A program made the translations under genes and the position numbers. Below, piece by piece: positions 26,401-35,272 of a stretch of DNA of 64,000 bases. The DNA lies in assembly GCF_014199395.1 (NCBI RefSeq), contig NZ_JACIJM010000003.1, positions 406,404-470,403 of the forward strand, given 5' to 3'. The notes beneath the pieces are model-generated. The model saw only the letters and a list, made by a program, of their open reading frames with translations. It had not been told where the DNA came from and made no database searches. This DNA comes from Yoonia ponticola. GTDB taxonomy: Bacteria; Pseudomonadota; Alphaproteobacteria; Rhodobacterales; Rhodobacteraceae. Position 1 is the first letter of the stretch. Each line of letters opens with the position of its first letter.

Positions 26401-27147
26401 TTAGCTGAACAGCATGCCGCCGTTGATGTCGATGTTCGTGCCCGTCATGAACGCGCTGTCATCACATGCAAGGAACAAAACCAAGTTCGCAATGTCGTCT
26501 GGCAGACCCTGACGGCGCACTGGTGCAGATGCTTCCAGACCGCGACGCGCAGCGTCTGGTGTGTGTACGTTGTGGAAATCTGTGTCGATCATACCCGGAC
26601 AGATCGCATTCACGCGTATTTTTGGACCCAATTCTTTGGCCAAACCACGTGTCATTGTCATCACTGCACCTTTGGACGATGCATAAGCCACGGAACCCGG
26701 TCCGCCGCCGTCACGACCAGCTTGGCTGGCAAGGTTCACGATTGTGCTGTTGTCGGACATATGCGGCAAGCACGCTTTGATCATCAAGAAGATGCTTTTC
26801 AGGTTCAAGTCCATGACCGCATCCCAGTGAGACACTTCCATTTCCGCGAATGTTTTACGCGCGATCAGGCCGCCTGTGTTGTTGACCAACACGTCTACGC
26901 CGCCAAATTCCGCAACAGTCTTTTCAACCAGCGCATTCACGCCCGCCTCGGATGACAGATCGCCTTGCAAAGCGAATGCTTTACCGCCAGCGGCAGTGAT
27001 CTCTGCAACAGCTTCATCAGCGCCCTTGCTGGACGAGAAGTAGTTGATTGCGACGTTTGCGCCTTGAGCTGCCAGCATTTTAACGCAAGCCAGACCAATA
27101 TCGCGTCCGCCGCCAGTGACGATCACTGTTTTACCTTCGAGTTTCAT
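26401..27147 (-). CDS. SDR oxidoreductase, probable DEH (4-deoxy-5-hexoseulose uronate) reductase
   Basis: A 248-residue SDR with TGGGRDIG cofactor motif, NNTGGLIARK at the NNAG position and catalytic YASSK. From memory it resembles the alginate-pathway reductase A1-R of Sphingomonas sp. A1, sharing the NNxGGL-xRK stretch, the GGGPGS loop before the catalytic Tyr, and a DTxFH segment. A1-R reduces DEH to KDG. It is the last gene of the minus-strand algS-M1-M2-Q-lyase-SDR run, just after the exolyase. Cofactor preference (NADH or NADPH) cannot be read with confidence. A gluconate- or sugar-type SDR is the alternative. Confidence 0.8.
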   Translation of the reverse strand: MKLEGKTVIVTGGGRDIGLACVKMLAAQGANVAINYFSSSKGADEAVAEITAAGGKAFALQGDLSSEAGVNALVEKTVAEFGGVDVLVNNTGGLIARKTFAEMEVSHWDAVMDLNLKSIFLMIKACLPHMSDNSTIVNLASQAGRDGGGPGSVAYASSKGAVMTMTRGLAKELGPKIRVNAICPGMIDTDFHNVHTPDAARRGLEASAPVRRQGLPDDIANLVLFLACDDSAFMTGTNIDINGGMLFS

Positions 27148-27186
27148 AAATCGTTTCCTTCTTTGTGTATTTACGTATCGCGCAGG

Positions 27187-29511
27187 CTACCGGCCCACGT
27201 CGAATGTCTTTGGCACGACGACCCGAAAGCTGCGGTCGTCGGAATCTGTGAAGTAGAGATCGCAGTCGTAACCTTGATCATCTAAAAAGCTGAAAATCCG
27301 CTTAGGGTCTTTCAACGAATAAGGCACGAGCAATGTCGCGATCCGGTGCCGAATGGCCTTTGGGAATGTGGCATGCAGGCACGTGCTGACGGGTAGCCCT
27401 TCGATCTCGGAGGGGTCCACGTCTGGAAATCCGGTTTCTTGCGTCAATGCAGCTGCCCCCGCTTCGGACCATAGAAACTGCCCGTAGAACCCGGCCTTTT
27501 CGCCTGTGTAGCGGAACGTCGCATCGCCCAAGTGCATCGGCGCGTTGGCGTGCAGCAGCCAGTCGATTTCAACGGGTTCGGACGCATCAATGCTATCGAC
27601 CATCACAAAGTAGCTGTCATTCACGAAATAGACGTCGCGTTTCACGGATGTGACTTCGGGTGACAGCGATTGATACGCCTCGGTCGCATCCCCTTGAATA
27701 TACACGTGATCTTCGCGTTGTTCGCATTCAGTGATCTGGCCCTTGGACCGCATCGCCTGCACTTTGTCTTTGCCCGCGTATTGGCCTTTGCCATTGATCA
27801 GGATCGCGTTTTTCGACAGTGTCTGACGCCGCCAGTTCTGGTGCATCGTCGAGTTAAACGCGACGTAGTGGCCAGACTGAATGGCCAGATCTTCGCCAAA
27901 GCCCGCCAGACAGAACGCGTTCTGGTCGCCGTGGCTGTGACTGATTGATCCGTAAGGCGACGATTTCATCACGAATTGGATATGCTCGTCAGGGTCTTGC
28001 ATCTTGTGCTGGATCGCGACCCAGCCGATGCCTTTGAACCAGCGCAACTGATCGTCGGCGGCAGGTGGCACCGCCTCGATGATCGGGAAATCGGTCTGGT
28101 AGGCCATCTCGTCAAAGTTAAAGTCCCACCAGCCCCAATTATAGAACAGCTTTTCGGTGCCCGGATTGGTGCGTTTGATCTCGTCGTAGTACCATTGATA
28201 CGCGCCGTTGCCCGTCACACCTGCATACTGGCGCAGGTTAAAGCCGATCTTGACCGCAGGCAGATCGCCCATGGTGCTGTCGTCGCCAAAAGTGGCGCGG
28301 CGCGTGTCTGGCGATTTGGTATAAAGCGGGAAGTCTCCGGTTTTCTGGAAGAATGGCCGCTGGTACAGGTCAATCCCAGTGTAGCCTTTCAGCAGGTTCG
28401 CCGCGTCAATCAGATAGGCCATACCGGTCATCCAATAGTGCGGACCTTCGGCCCAGCCGCCGTCTTTGTCGCCCCAAGGGGAATAGACGGTGAACAGGAA
28501 TTCGACGGAATAGTTCAGCCAGTCTTCGGCCTCTTCCGCGTCGTCCAGCAAAGCAATCGACGCGGGGATCAGCACCGCAGAGACCGCGCGTACAGCGTGG
28601 CTATCAAACGGGAATAACTGGATATTCGCGTGTTTGATCAGGTGATCGGCTGTTTCACGGGTCCGCGCAAGCAAAGCGGCGCGCACGGTCGCCCGCTCGT
28701 CCTCGTCCATCTCGTTATACAGCCAGTCATAGCCCCACGCGAGAGCCACATTCACGCGGAACGCCCATTCGTCGGTGTAACTGCGCGACGTGGTGCCTGT
28801 GGGATTCCAAGCGGCGGCAGACAGCAACCATTCCTTGGCGCGGGCCAGCATAGCGGCGTCTTGGGTCACTTGACCGCCAACTGCTAAGTGACGGATCGCA
28901 TAAAGCAATTCCTGACAGTCGATATAAGTCTGACGCCACACGGACGCGACGCGCTGATGGTTCGGATAACCCGCAGGTTCAGGCATGATGTCGCGGTCCA
29001 TCCACGGCAGGACAGATTCCTTAAAGAAATGCGACCATGTGCAATGGTCGGCGTTCTCGGCCACATCCTTGCGGAATTGTGCCAAGCGGTCACCAGTGAG
29101 CCACATACGCGGGTGGGAACGCGGAGCGTCCTTGAACCGCGTAACGCGGGAGGAAAGCGGCGTCTCTGGCAACCCCTCGGCGACGGTGAAAGCGCGGTTC
29201 GAACTCCATGTCGACGCGGCCTCCCCCGTGTTGGGATCACATACAGCGTAGGACCAGACATAATCGCCCGCAGGCAACGTCACGTCCGGTGTGAAAAAGT
29301 TGAGGGTAATATGCGCAAACTTATGCGTGGCCTTGGCTGGATATTTCGCATCAGTTGATACGCGCAGCACATAGGTTGCCTCGTCCTCAAGTTCCGGCAA
29401 CCACGTGAAACGCGGCGGGTTCTCAGAGACGGCAGCACCATCTTGCGGGCCGTATTGAATGGTCAGACGACCTGTTTTTGGTTCATCAAGATGTGCAGCA
29501 GACGCAGACAT
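27187..29511 (-). CDS. Exo-acting oligo-alginate lyase, polysaccharide lyase family 15 (Atu3025-like)
   Basis: A 774-residue heparinase-II/III-fold enzyme: N-terminal DUF4962-type beta domain (1-110), central alpha/alpha barrel (130-400), C-terminal beta-sheet domain. By memory it aligns along its length with Agrobacterium Atu3025, a PL15 exolyase. The catalytic residues of that enzyme (His311, Tyr365, His531) fall at His305 (DSHAVR), Tyr359 (GPHYWMTG) and His525 (SHSHGDQN), a constant offset of six. No signal peptide, so it works in the cytoplasm on imported oligomers and releases unsaturated monouronates. ATG 29511 has GAGAG upstream; the longer frame to 29556 would add 15 unrelated residues. 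It follows the binding-protein gene after an intercistronic hairpin. Confidence 0.9.
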   Translation of the reverse strand: MSASAAHLDEPKTGRLTIQYGPQDGAAVSENPPRFTWLPELEDEATYVLRVSTDAKYPAKATHKFAHITLNFFTPDVTLPAGDYVWSYAVCDPNTGEAASTWSSNRAFTVAEGLPETPLSSRVTRFKDAPRSHPRMWLTGDRLAQFRKDVAENADHCTWSHFFKESVLPWMDRDIMPEPAGYPNHQRVASVWRQTYIDCQELLYAIRHLAVGGQVTQDAAMLARAKEWLLSAAAWNPTGTTSRSYTDEWAFRVNVALAWGYDWLYNEMDEDERATVRAALLARTRETADHLIKHANIQLFPFDSHAVRAVSAVLIPASIALLDDAEEAEDWLNYSVEFLFTVYSPWGDKDGGWAEGPHYWMTGMAYLIDAANLLKGYTGIDLYQRPFFQKTGDFPLYTKSPDTRRATFGDDSTMGDLPAVKIGFNLRQYAGVTGNGAYQWYYDEIKRTNPGTEKLFYNWGWWDFNFDEMAYQTDFPIIEAVPPAADDQLRWFKGIGWVAIQHKMQDPDEHIQFVMKSSPYGSISHSHGDQNAFCLAGFGEDLAIQSGHYVAFNSTMHQNWRRQTLSKNAILINGKGQYAGKDKVQAMRSKGQITECEQREDHVYIQGDATEAYQSLSPEVTSVKRDVYFVNDSYFVMVDSIDASEPVEIDWLLHANAPMHLGDATFRYTGEKAGFYGQFLWSEAGAAALTQETGFPDVDPSEIEGLPVSTCLHATFPKAIRHRIATLLVPYSLKDPKRIFSFLDDQGYDCDLYFTDSDDRSFRVVVPKTFDVGR

Positions 29512-29542
29512 TCTATTACTCTCGTGTTTAGATCTACAATAC

Positions 29543-29568
29543 GGTGCGGGCCACATGCGGCCCGCACC
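29543..29568 (-). terminator. Intercistronic hairpin between algQ and the exolyase gene
   Basis: GGTGCGGGCC (29543-29552) and GGCCCGCACC (29559-29568) form a perfect 10-bp stem with a 6-nt loop. It sits 17 bp after the binding-protein stop codon on the minus strand with no T-run. Such hairpins behind binding-protein genes often protect the upstream mRNA and lower downstream expression. Confidence 0.6.
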
Positions 29569-29585
29569 AATTTCGCAGTTTGGAC

Positions 29586-31151
29586 TTAGTTATACTGACG
29601 CTCGTAGGCGACGTTCATCACCTCAAGAACGTCCTGTAACCCCATGTCCTGCAACGTTTGTTGGTAACCTTCCCAGTCGGCCATTACGTCACCATTGCCC
29701 AAGATCCAGCCTTGCTGGCGCTCAAGCATATAGTCACGGATCGACGGCCAGCTGCGGTCGTAAACGCGCTGTTCGTCGGCTGTGAAAGACACGCCTAGGA
29801 AATCAGGGATCAGGTAATCGCCGGTTTCATACAGGTCGATGCCTTCCAACGCGTATTGGTTGGACCACTGCTTTTCATACTCGTAGTCCTGAAAGTAACC
29901 ACGGGCCTGAAGTTGCGAGCCAACTTGATACAGCTGGTTGTTCACCGGCTCGCCGTTCGTGAGGAATTCCTCGGTGAACTGCGGTTTGCCGTCAACCATC
30001 GTGTATTGCTCGCCCTCGACGCCAAAGTTAGCCAAGCGACGGCCTTCTTCGGTGAACCAGAAGTCGAAATACTTGATCGTTTCGACAGGATGCTCGTTCG
30101 TGACACCAATCGCCCAACCGTCAGGTTTGATCGGGATGCGACGGTGCTCTTCCATACGCACGCCAGATGGTGACGCGGGCGGCAACATCGCTTCGAAACG
30201 GAAGCCCTCGACGGTGTCTGCAAGCGACTCGTTATAGCCAGCAGTGGACGCAAACCAATCGTGGGTCATGCCGCCGATGTCTTCCGACAACAGATATTCA
30301 CGCGAGGATGACCCGCGCGTAAAGATTTCCGCGTCGATCAGGCCCTCGTCGTACCAGTGTGCAAGACCCGCAATCCCGTCGCGATAGCCTTCGCCCGCGT
30401 ATGGGTGATCAACATTGCCTTCAGCGTTGATGTAGAAGTCGTGGTAAGTGTCTGACCCCGTAGAGCGGCCATCCCACAATGTCACAAGGCGGATCAGCTC
30501 TGGCCATTGGCGGGCAAAGTACGGCACTTCGTCCGCGACACCATTCCCGTTGGGATCGTCGTTTTTGAAAGCACGCAGCACAGCTTCGACTTCTTCCAGC
30601 GTCTCAGGCACTTCGAGACCCAGATTTTCCAGCCAGTCGTAGCGGATAAAGTAGCCGCGACCGTATTTGCCGTCTGGCAGATATGGCACGTAATACATGT
30701 TGCCATCAGCCGCTGAAATCGCGTTCGCGATCTCTGGACGGTCAGCATAGAACGCGGCCAAGTTTGGTGCGTGTTCTGCGATCAAGTCGTCCAAAGGCAG
30801 GAATGCGCCTTCGGGTCCGTATTGGTTCACAAAGTCTTTCAGACGGCTAGAGCCCACGATGTCAGGGATTTCGCCTGTCGCAAGCATCAGGTTCAATGCT
30901 TCGGTCTTGCCGTCGTTCTCTGACGTCCGTGTGTTTGCACCCACGGTTGTGTCGCGCAGGCTGATGCCTGTCAGTTCGCTTGCGATTTTCTCAACTGGCC
31001 ATGTTTCGTCATAGCGCGGGTAACGCGCATGGTTCATTTGAATGGACAGCTCTAACGGTTCGTCGACGATCATCAGGTGGCCATCGGCAAACGCCGTGCC
31101 GCCTAGCGATGTTCCGGCCAGTAACGCCGCTGATAGTGTTAGTCGTTGCAT
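29586..31151 (-). CDS. algQ: Alginate-oligosaccharide-binding protein (AlgQ-like)
   Basis: Periplasmic binding protein of 521 residues with a Sec signal peptide ending GTAFADG. From memory it parallels AlgQ2 of Sphingomonas sp. A1 over its whole length: NWPVAKE here TWPVEKI, NLMLATGEIPDIVG, QYGPEGAFLPLDDLI, GYFIRYDWL, FKNDDPNGNGVADEVP (the EF-hand-like calcium site) and the C-terminus YERQYN. AlgQ binds alginate oligomers and hands them to AlgM1M2S. GGAGGAAACT precedes ATG 31151; the frame to 31178 is an unneeded extension. It lies after algM2 in the same operon. Confidence 0.9.
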   Translation of the reverse strand: MQRLTLSAALLAGTSLGGTAFADGHLMIVDEPLELSIQMNHARYPRYDETWPVEKIASELTGISLRDTTVGANTRTSENDGKTEALNLMLATGEIPDIVGSSRLKDFVNQYGPEGAFLPLDDLIAEHAPNLAAFYADRPEIANAISAADGNMYYVPYLPDGKYGRGYFIRYDWLENLGLEVPETLEEVEAVLRAFKNDDPNGNGVADEVPYFARQWPELIRLVTLWDGRSTGSDTYHDFYINAEGNVDHPYAGEGYRDGIAGLAHWYDEGLIDAEIFTRGSSSREYLLSEDIGGMTHDWFASTAGYNESLADTVEGFRFEAMLPPASPSGVRMEEHRRIPIKPDGWAIGVTNEHPVETIKYFDFWFTEEGRRLANFGVEGEQYTMVDGKPQFTEEFLTNGEPVNNQLYQVGSQLQARGYFQDYEYEKQWSNQYALEGIDLYETGDYLIPDFLGVSFTADEQRVYDRSWPSIRDYMLERQQGWILGNGDVMADWEGYQQTLQDMGLQDVLEVMNVAYERQYN

Positions 31152-31205
31152 AGTTTCCTCCCTTATGCAGTCGTTCATGTAATCTGATGCGCTGATCGCT
31201 CGCGC

Positions 31206-32087
31206 TTATTCTTTGACCCCTCCCAGCAGGATCCCTTTTTCAAAGTACTTCTGGATGAACGGGTAGATGATCAGGACAGGGACAATCGAACAGACGATGA
31301 TCGCTGCTGATACGGTCTCGACCGAATAGCTTGCGTTAACCAATGTTGCGGTGAACTGCTGGTCATCGGACAGCGTGACGATGGTGTGGCGCAGGAAAAC
31401 CTGTAGCGGGATTTTGTCTTCGTCTTGCAACAAAACCATCGCCCAGAAAAAGCCGTTCCAGCGCGACACGATGCAGAACAGTGCCACCGTCGCAATCGCA
31501 GGTTTTGCGAGCGGCATGTAGACCTTAACCAAAACCTGGAAATCATTGGCCCCATCCATGCGGGCGGCTTCTTCAAACGAGCTAGGCACGCCTTCAAAGA
31601 AGTTACGCAGCAAGATCAGGTTAAACCCGTTCACCGCAAAGCCGATGATGATCCCGAAATAGCTGTCCAACAGGCCCAGATCACGCATGTTCAAGAAGAA
31701 CGGGATCAGACCCGCGTTGAACCACATGGTAAACGCCACCAGCAAGTTCCAGAATCTGCGACCGTAGATTTGCGGCCGTGACAACGCATAGGCACCCGGG
31801 ATCAGGAACAGCAGGCTCATGATTGTGCCGCCGATGGTGTAGATGAACGTGTTGCCGTAGCTGACCCAGAACATCCGTTCAGACAGGATGTACTTATAGG
31901 CCTCTAGCGTGGTCTCGATTGGTGTCAGGATCACGTTACCGGCGCGGGCTTCAAAGCCCGAACTGAACGACAGCGACGCGATATAGATGAACGGATACAG
32001 CGTCGAAATCGTAAAGATCCCAATCAGTACCATGTTGACGATCACAAAGATCCGATCGTTGCGCGAATATAGATTCATATTAGCCAT
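31206..32087 (-). CDS. algM2: Alginate oligosaccharide ABC transporter permease (AlgM2-like)
   Basis: Inner-membrane permease of 293 residues with six helices. The EAA loop reads EEAARMDGANDFQVLVKVYMPLAKP. It belongs to the carbohydrate-uptake permease group (CUT1, LplC/AlgM2-like), with the typical C-terminus YPFIQKYFEKGILLGGVKE. It begins 12 bp after the algM1 stop. Together with AlgM1 it forms the pore for oligomers delivered by AlgQ. Substrate is inferred from AlgQ and the lyase next door. Confidence 0.87.
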   Translation of the reverse strand: MANMNLYSRNDRIFVIVNMVLIGIFTISTLYPFIYIASLSFSSGFEARAGNVILTPIETTLEAYKYILSERMFWVSYGNTFIYTIGGTIMSLLFLIPGAYALSRPQIYGRRFWNLLVAFTMWFNAGLIPFFLNMRDLGLLDSYFGIIIGFAVNGFNLILLRNFFEGVPSSFEEAARMDGANDFQVLVKVYMPLAKPAIATVALFCIVSRWNGFFWAMVLLQDEDKIPLQVFLRHTIVTLSDDQQFTATLVNASYSVETVSAAIIVCSIVPVLIIYPFIQKYFEKGILLGGVKE

Positions 32088-32099
32088 GTGCGTGCCCCC

Positions 32100-33053
32100 C
32101 TACCACAATGATGTGCGCGAATAGCGCTTGGAGATCGAGTTGGCAGTCATCACCAGAACGAAAGCAATAACAGCGTTGAACAGACCCGCGGCGGCGGCAA
32201 AATCGTATTGTCCGCTTTGCAAGCCCTGCCGGTAGATGAAGGTGTTCACAACATCAGCCGTCTCATAGGTCGCAGGTTGATAGAGCAGGATAATCATCTC
32301 GAAGCTGACTTCGAGCATGTTCCCGATGCGGATAATCAACATGATGATGATCGACGGCACCGTGATCTTCCACATCATTTGCCACCGGCTGGCCCCATCC
32401 ACCACGGCACTTTCATACAGTGTCGGCGACACGCCAGAGATCGCGGCGATAAAGACGATGGATTGGAAACCCGCCTCTTGCCAAATCGTCGTCCCGATAA
32501 AGATAGGTCGGAACCATTCGGGCTTGGTCAGGAAGTAAATCGGATCAATGTCGAACCAACTCAGAATCGTATTCACGATACCCGCCGAGGGTGAAAAGGC
32601 CGTAATCACAATCCCCGCGATAATCACCGACGAGATGAAATGCGGCAGATACACGATGGTCTGCGCGGTTTTCTTGAACGTCTGATGCAAGACTTCATTG
32701 AACATCAGCGCCAAAAGGATCGGCACGGGAAAGCCGATAATCAGGCTCATCATAGAGATATAGATCGTGTTTTTTAGCGCTCGCAAAAACTGTTCGCTGG
32801 CAAACAGCGTCTCAAAGTGGTCAAAACCGATCCACGGACTGGCGGCGACACCTCTGAAAATACTGTAGTCTTTGAACGCGATCTGAAGCCCGTACATCGG
32901 CTTGTAGAGAAACAACAACAGCCAGATCACTGTCGGTGCCAGCATCAGATAAATTTGCCATTCACGCTTGAGGTGATCGACAATGCGCTGGCTGACAGGG
33001 CGCTTGTTTACGAAATGGGTGACGGCGGGTTTTGGGGTGGCAGCGTCGCTCAT
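32100..33053 (-). CDS. algM1: Alginate oligosaccharide ABC transporter permease (AlgM1-like)
   Basis: Inner-membrane permease of 317 residues, LplB/AlgM1-like. Helix 1 is LMLAPTVIWLLLFLYKPMYG near residues 37-56, followed by QIAFKDYSIFRGV, and the EAA loop is YESAVVDGASRWQMMWKITVP. Its ATG overlaps the algS stop by 4 bp. It pairs with AlgM2; the order ATPase, M1, M2, binding protein matches an alginate importer. Confidence 0.87.
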   Translation of the reverse strand: MSDAATPKPAVTHFVNKRPVSQRIVDHLKREWQIYLMLAPTVIWLLLFLYKPMYGLQIAFKDYSIFRGVAASPWIGFDHFETLFASEQFLRALKNTIYISMMSLIIGFPVPILLALMFNEVLHQTFKKTAQTIVYLPHFISSVIIAGIVITAFSPSAGIVNTILSWFDIDPIYFLTKPEWFRPIFIGTTIWQEAGFQSIVFIAAISGVSPTLYESAVVDGASRWQMMWKITVPSIIIMLIIRIGNMLEVSFEMIILLYQPATYETADVVNTFIYRQGLQSGQYDFAAAAGLFNAVIAFVLVMTANSISKRYSRTSLW

Positions 33054-34153
33054 GCGACACGCAATTGGCCAGACAAGGCCACACCCGTTTCAGCGTCAAA
33101 CACTTTGATCAACGCGGGATCGGCGGTAAAGCCGTTGACCGCGTTCAGTTGGTCCATGTTGCCCAGCGTTTCCGTGCGGATCACAAATGGCTCGCCGCCA
33201 ATCGTGGTGTGCAACAGCGCCTCAGAGCCCAGCGTTTCAACCAGTTCCAGCGTACATGACACGCTGCCTTCGACCGCTTTGGTCTGCGGCGTTGCGTATT
33301 CAGGGCGGATGCCCACGATGACCTTGCGACCAACTGCGTTCTGCAAGCCCGGCAACGGCGGCAATGTGAATTGTTGACCCGCGAATTCAGCAATCGGGGC
33401 CGCGTCGCCGCCGCTAATCACGGCTTGGATTTGGTTCATTGGCGGTGCGCCCAAGAAACCCGCAACAAATGCGTTCACTGGGTTCAAGAACAGCTCCATC
33501 GGGCTGCCGACTTGTTCGATACGCCCGTCGTTCATCACAACGATCCGGTCAGCCAGCGTCATCGCTTCGACCTGATCGTGGGTCACGTAGATGCTGGTCA
33601 CGCCTAGGCGTTGATGAAGGCGTTTAATCTCGGCACGCATCTGGGTGCGCAGCTTGGCGTCGAGGTTGGACAGCGGTTCGTCAAACAAGAACACCTTGGG
33701 TCTACGTACAATCGCACGGCCCATCGCCACACGTTGGCGTTGGCCACCGGACAGATCAGCGGGGCGACGTTCAAGGTAATTCTCAAGGCCCAGAATGCCC
33801 GCGACATCCTTGATCGCCTTTTCGATATTTTCCTTGCTTTCCTTACGGATACGCAAACCAAAAGCGATGTTTTCAGCGACATCAAGGTGCGGATAAAGCG
33901 CATAATTCTGGAACACCATCGCGACATCGCGATCTTTGGGTGCAATCCGGTTCACGACTTTGCCGTCAATCGTCAACGTGCCGTCAGAGATTTCCTCTAG
34001 ACCCGCGACCATCCGCAATGTCGTCGATTTGCCGCAGCCCGAGGGGCCTACTAACACAACAAACTCTTTTTCTTTAACTTCCAAATCAATGCCATGAACG
34101 ACCTGAACGGCCCCATAGGCTTTGACGATACTCTCCAGCTTAACCCCAGACAT
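33050..34153 (-). CDS. algS: Alginate oligosaccharide ABC transporter ATPase (AlgS-like)
   Basis: A 367-residue ATPase of the MalK/UgpC group. Walker A GPSGCGKST, signature LSGGQRQRVAMGRA, Walker B VFLFDEPLSNLD and a C-terminal OB/TOBE-type regulatory domain are present. ATG 34153 is preferred because MSGVKLESIVKAYG is the normal MalK-type beginning; the frame open to 34189 adds 12 residues without homology. It is the first gene of the minus-strand operon and divergent from gntR. MalK-type ATPases may serve several importers, so substrate rests on context. Confidence 0.88.
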   Translation of the reverse strand: MSGVKLESIVKAYGAVQVVHGIDLEVKEKEFVVLVGPSGCGKSTTLRMVAGLEEISDGTLTIDGKVVNRIAPKDRDVAMVFQNYALYPHLDVAENIAFGLRIRKESKENIEKAIKDVAGILGLENYLERRPADLSGGQRQRVAMGRAIVRRPKVFLFDEPLSNLDAKLRTQMRAEIKRLHQRLGVTSIYVTHDQVEAMTLADRIVVMNDGRIEQVGSPMELFLNPVNAFVAGFLGAPPMNQIQAVISGGDAAPIAEFAGQQFTLPPLPGLQNAVGRKVIVGIRPEYATPQTKAVEGSVSCTLELVETLGSEALLHTTIGGEPFVIRTETLGNMDQLNAVNGFTADPALIKVFDAETGVALSGQLRVA

Positions 34154-34228
34154 AGACCCCCCTACTGCGCAAAAGCGCGATCTAAACACTAAATGTGCCG
34201 AAAGCGGGTAGATTCGCTTTCGGTTAAT

Positions 34229-34240
34229 CTGGTATACCAG
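34229..34240. promoter_or_regulatory. Operator candidate CTGGTATACCAG
   Basis: A perfect 12-bp palindrome whose TGGTATACCA core is the kind recognised by hexuronate-responsive GntR/FCD regulators such as UxuR/ExuR, and related to NanR half-sites. It lies 75 bp upstream of algS and beside a second palindrome. Confidence 0.65.
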
Positions 34241-34252
34241 TTGAAATACTGG

Positions 34253-34264
34253 AATACTAGTATT
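34253..34264. promoter_or_regulatory. Operator candidate AATACTAGTATT
   Basis: A perfect 12-bp palindrome, centred 24 bp from CTGGTATACCAG, so both could be bound on about the same helix face. ACTAGTAT recurs before the MATE gene and, in variant form, before uxuA. Confidence 0.6.
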
Positions 34265-34578
34265 GATTTATTGTTTTGGTTGAATTCAACTGTTGCAACA
34301 TTTTCCAAGGTTCACAACGAAAATTATGAGTCCAATCCGAATATTGCCGAACACCAATGCGTCGACCCTTCGGAAATATACGAAATAAAAAACGCGACGC
34401 TTACGCAACAAAACTACAATTAACTATCAAATTCACATGATTACACGCCGAACTTCATCCATAGGTTGCCGCCGCATTCACGCACTTGGCGTCGCCAGAA
34501 CAGCATCCAGCGCACAGTCGCCTAACTGGTCATTTCGACCAAGACCGTTTAAAGAATGCCCAAATTCGGAGACCAAAA

Positions 34579-35262
34579 ATGACAAACATAACCCAGAGTA
34601 AAGACCGCCGCACGAGCGTCGATGTCGTTTTTGACCATCTCTACGACGAGATTTCGTCTCTCAATCTGCTGCCCGGCGATAAAATTTCCGAAGCCGATAT
34701 CGCCGCCCGATTTGGTGTGTCACGCCAACCGGTCCGCGACGCATTCAGTCGTTTGGAAAATCTGGACCTGCTTTTGATCCGCCCTCAACGTGCCACCGAG
34801 GTCAAACGTTTCTCGTCCCGCGAGATCACCAAGTCCCGCTTTGTCCGCGCCGCCGTCGAATCCGAAGTGCTGCGCCGTGCCGCTGCCGAATGTGACGCCA
34901 TTGGTGCCGCCCAGCTAGAGGCAAATCTGCTGCTGCAGACCGCCGTCACCGAGGCCCGCCAATACGACAAATTCGGCGATTTGGACTATCAGTTTCACCA
35001 AACGCTTTGTGAAATCGGCAAGGTCGATTTTGCCTTCGAGATCATCAAACAAGAAAAAGCAAACGTCGACCGTTTGTGCATGTTGAGCCTGTCCAAAGAG
35101 GACCGGATGTCGATGCTCTTGGAAGATCACAAAGCGATCAAAGACTGCGTCTGCAATCACGATGCCGAAGGCGCTGTCGCCGCAGGTATGCTGCACCTGT
35201 CACGTCTTGATGCGACAATCGAAGCCATCTCGGAAGCCAACGCCGACTACTTTGATCCATAG
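34579..35262 (+). CDS. GntR-family (FadR/FCD) transcriptional regulator of the sugar-acid island
   Basis: A 227-residue regulator. The N-terminal winged helix is FDHLYDEISSLNLLPGDKIS followed by FGVSRQPVRDAFSRLENL. The C-terminal FCD ligand domain is all helical, with DYQFHQTL and a later His (HDAEGAVAAGMLHLSRL) as likely metal ligands. ATG 34579 has GGAG 7 bp upstream; the frame open to 34486 lacks this. It is divergent from algS with two palindromes between. FCD regulators often sense sugar acids; KDG, DEH or mannonate would be sensible effectors (inference). It is the obvious candidate for the palindromes near uxuA, algS and the MATE gene. Confidence 0.87.
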   Translation: MTNITQSKDRRTSVDVVFDHLYDEISSLNLLPGDKISEADIAARFGVSRQPVRDAFSRLENLDLLLIRPQRATEVKRFSSREITKSRFVRAAVESEVLRRAAAECDAIGAAQLEANLLLQTAVTEARQYDKFGDLDYQFHQTLCEIGKVDFAFEIIKQEKANVDRLCMLSLSKEDRMSMLLEDHKAIKDCVCNHDAEGAVAAGMLHLSRLDATIEAISEANADYFDP

Positions 35263-35272
35263 GATCAAGCAG

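Larger units (their letters stand above)
34154..34578. promoter_or_regulatory. AT-rich divergent regulatory gap between algS and gntR
   Basis: A 425-bp gap, more AT-rich than its surroundings, with promoters expected in both directions. It holds two perfect 12-bp palindromes (separate entries). I reject the 76-codon open frame at 34193-34423 as coding. Beyond about 34300 I see no clear structure. Confidence 0.6.

Noticed and set aside
34193..34423. 76-codon open frame in the algS-gntR gap
   Set aside because: It covers the operator palindromes, has no ribosome binding site, and its composition follows the AT-rich DNA rather than a protein pattern.
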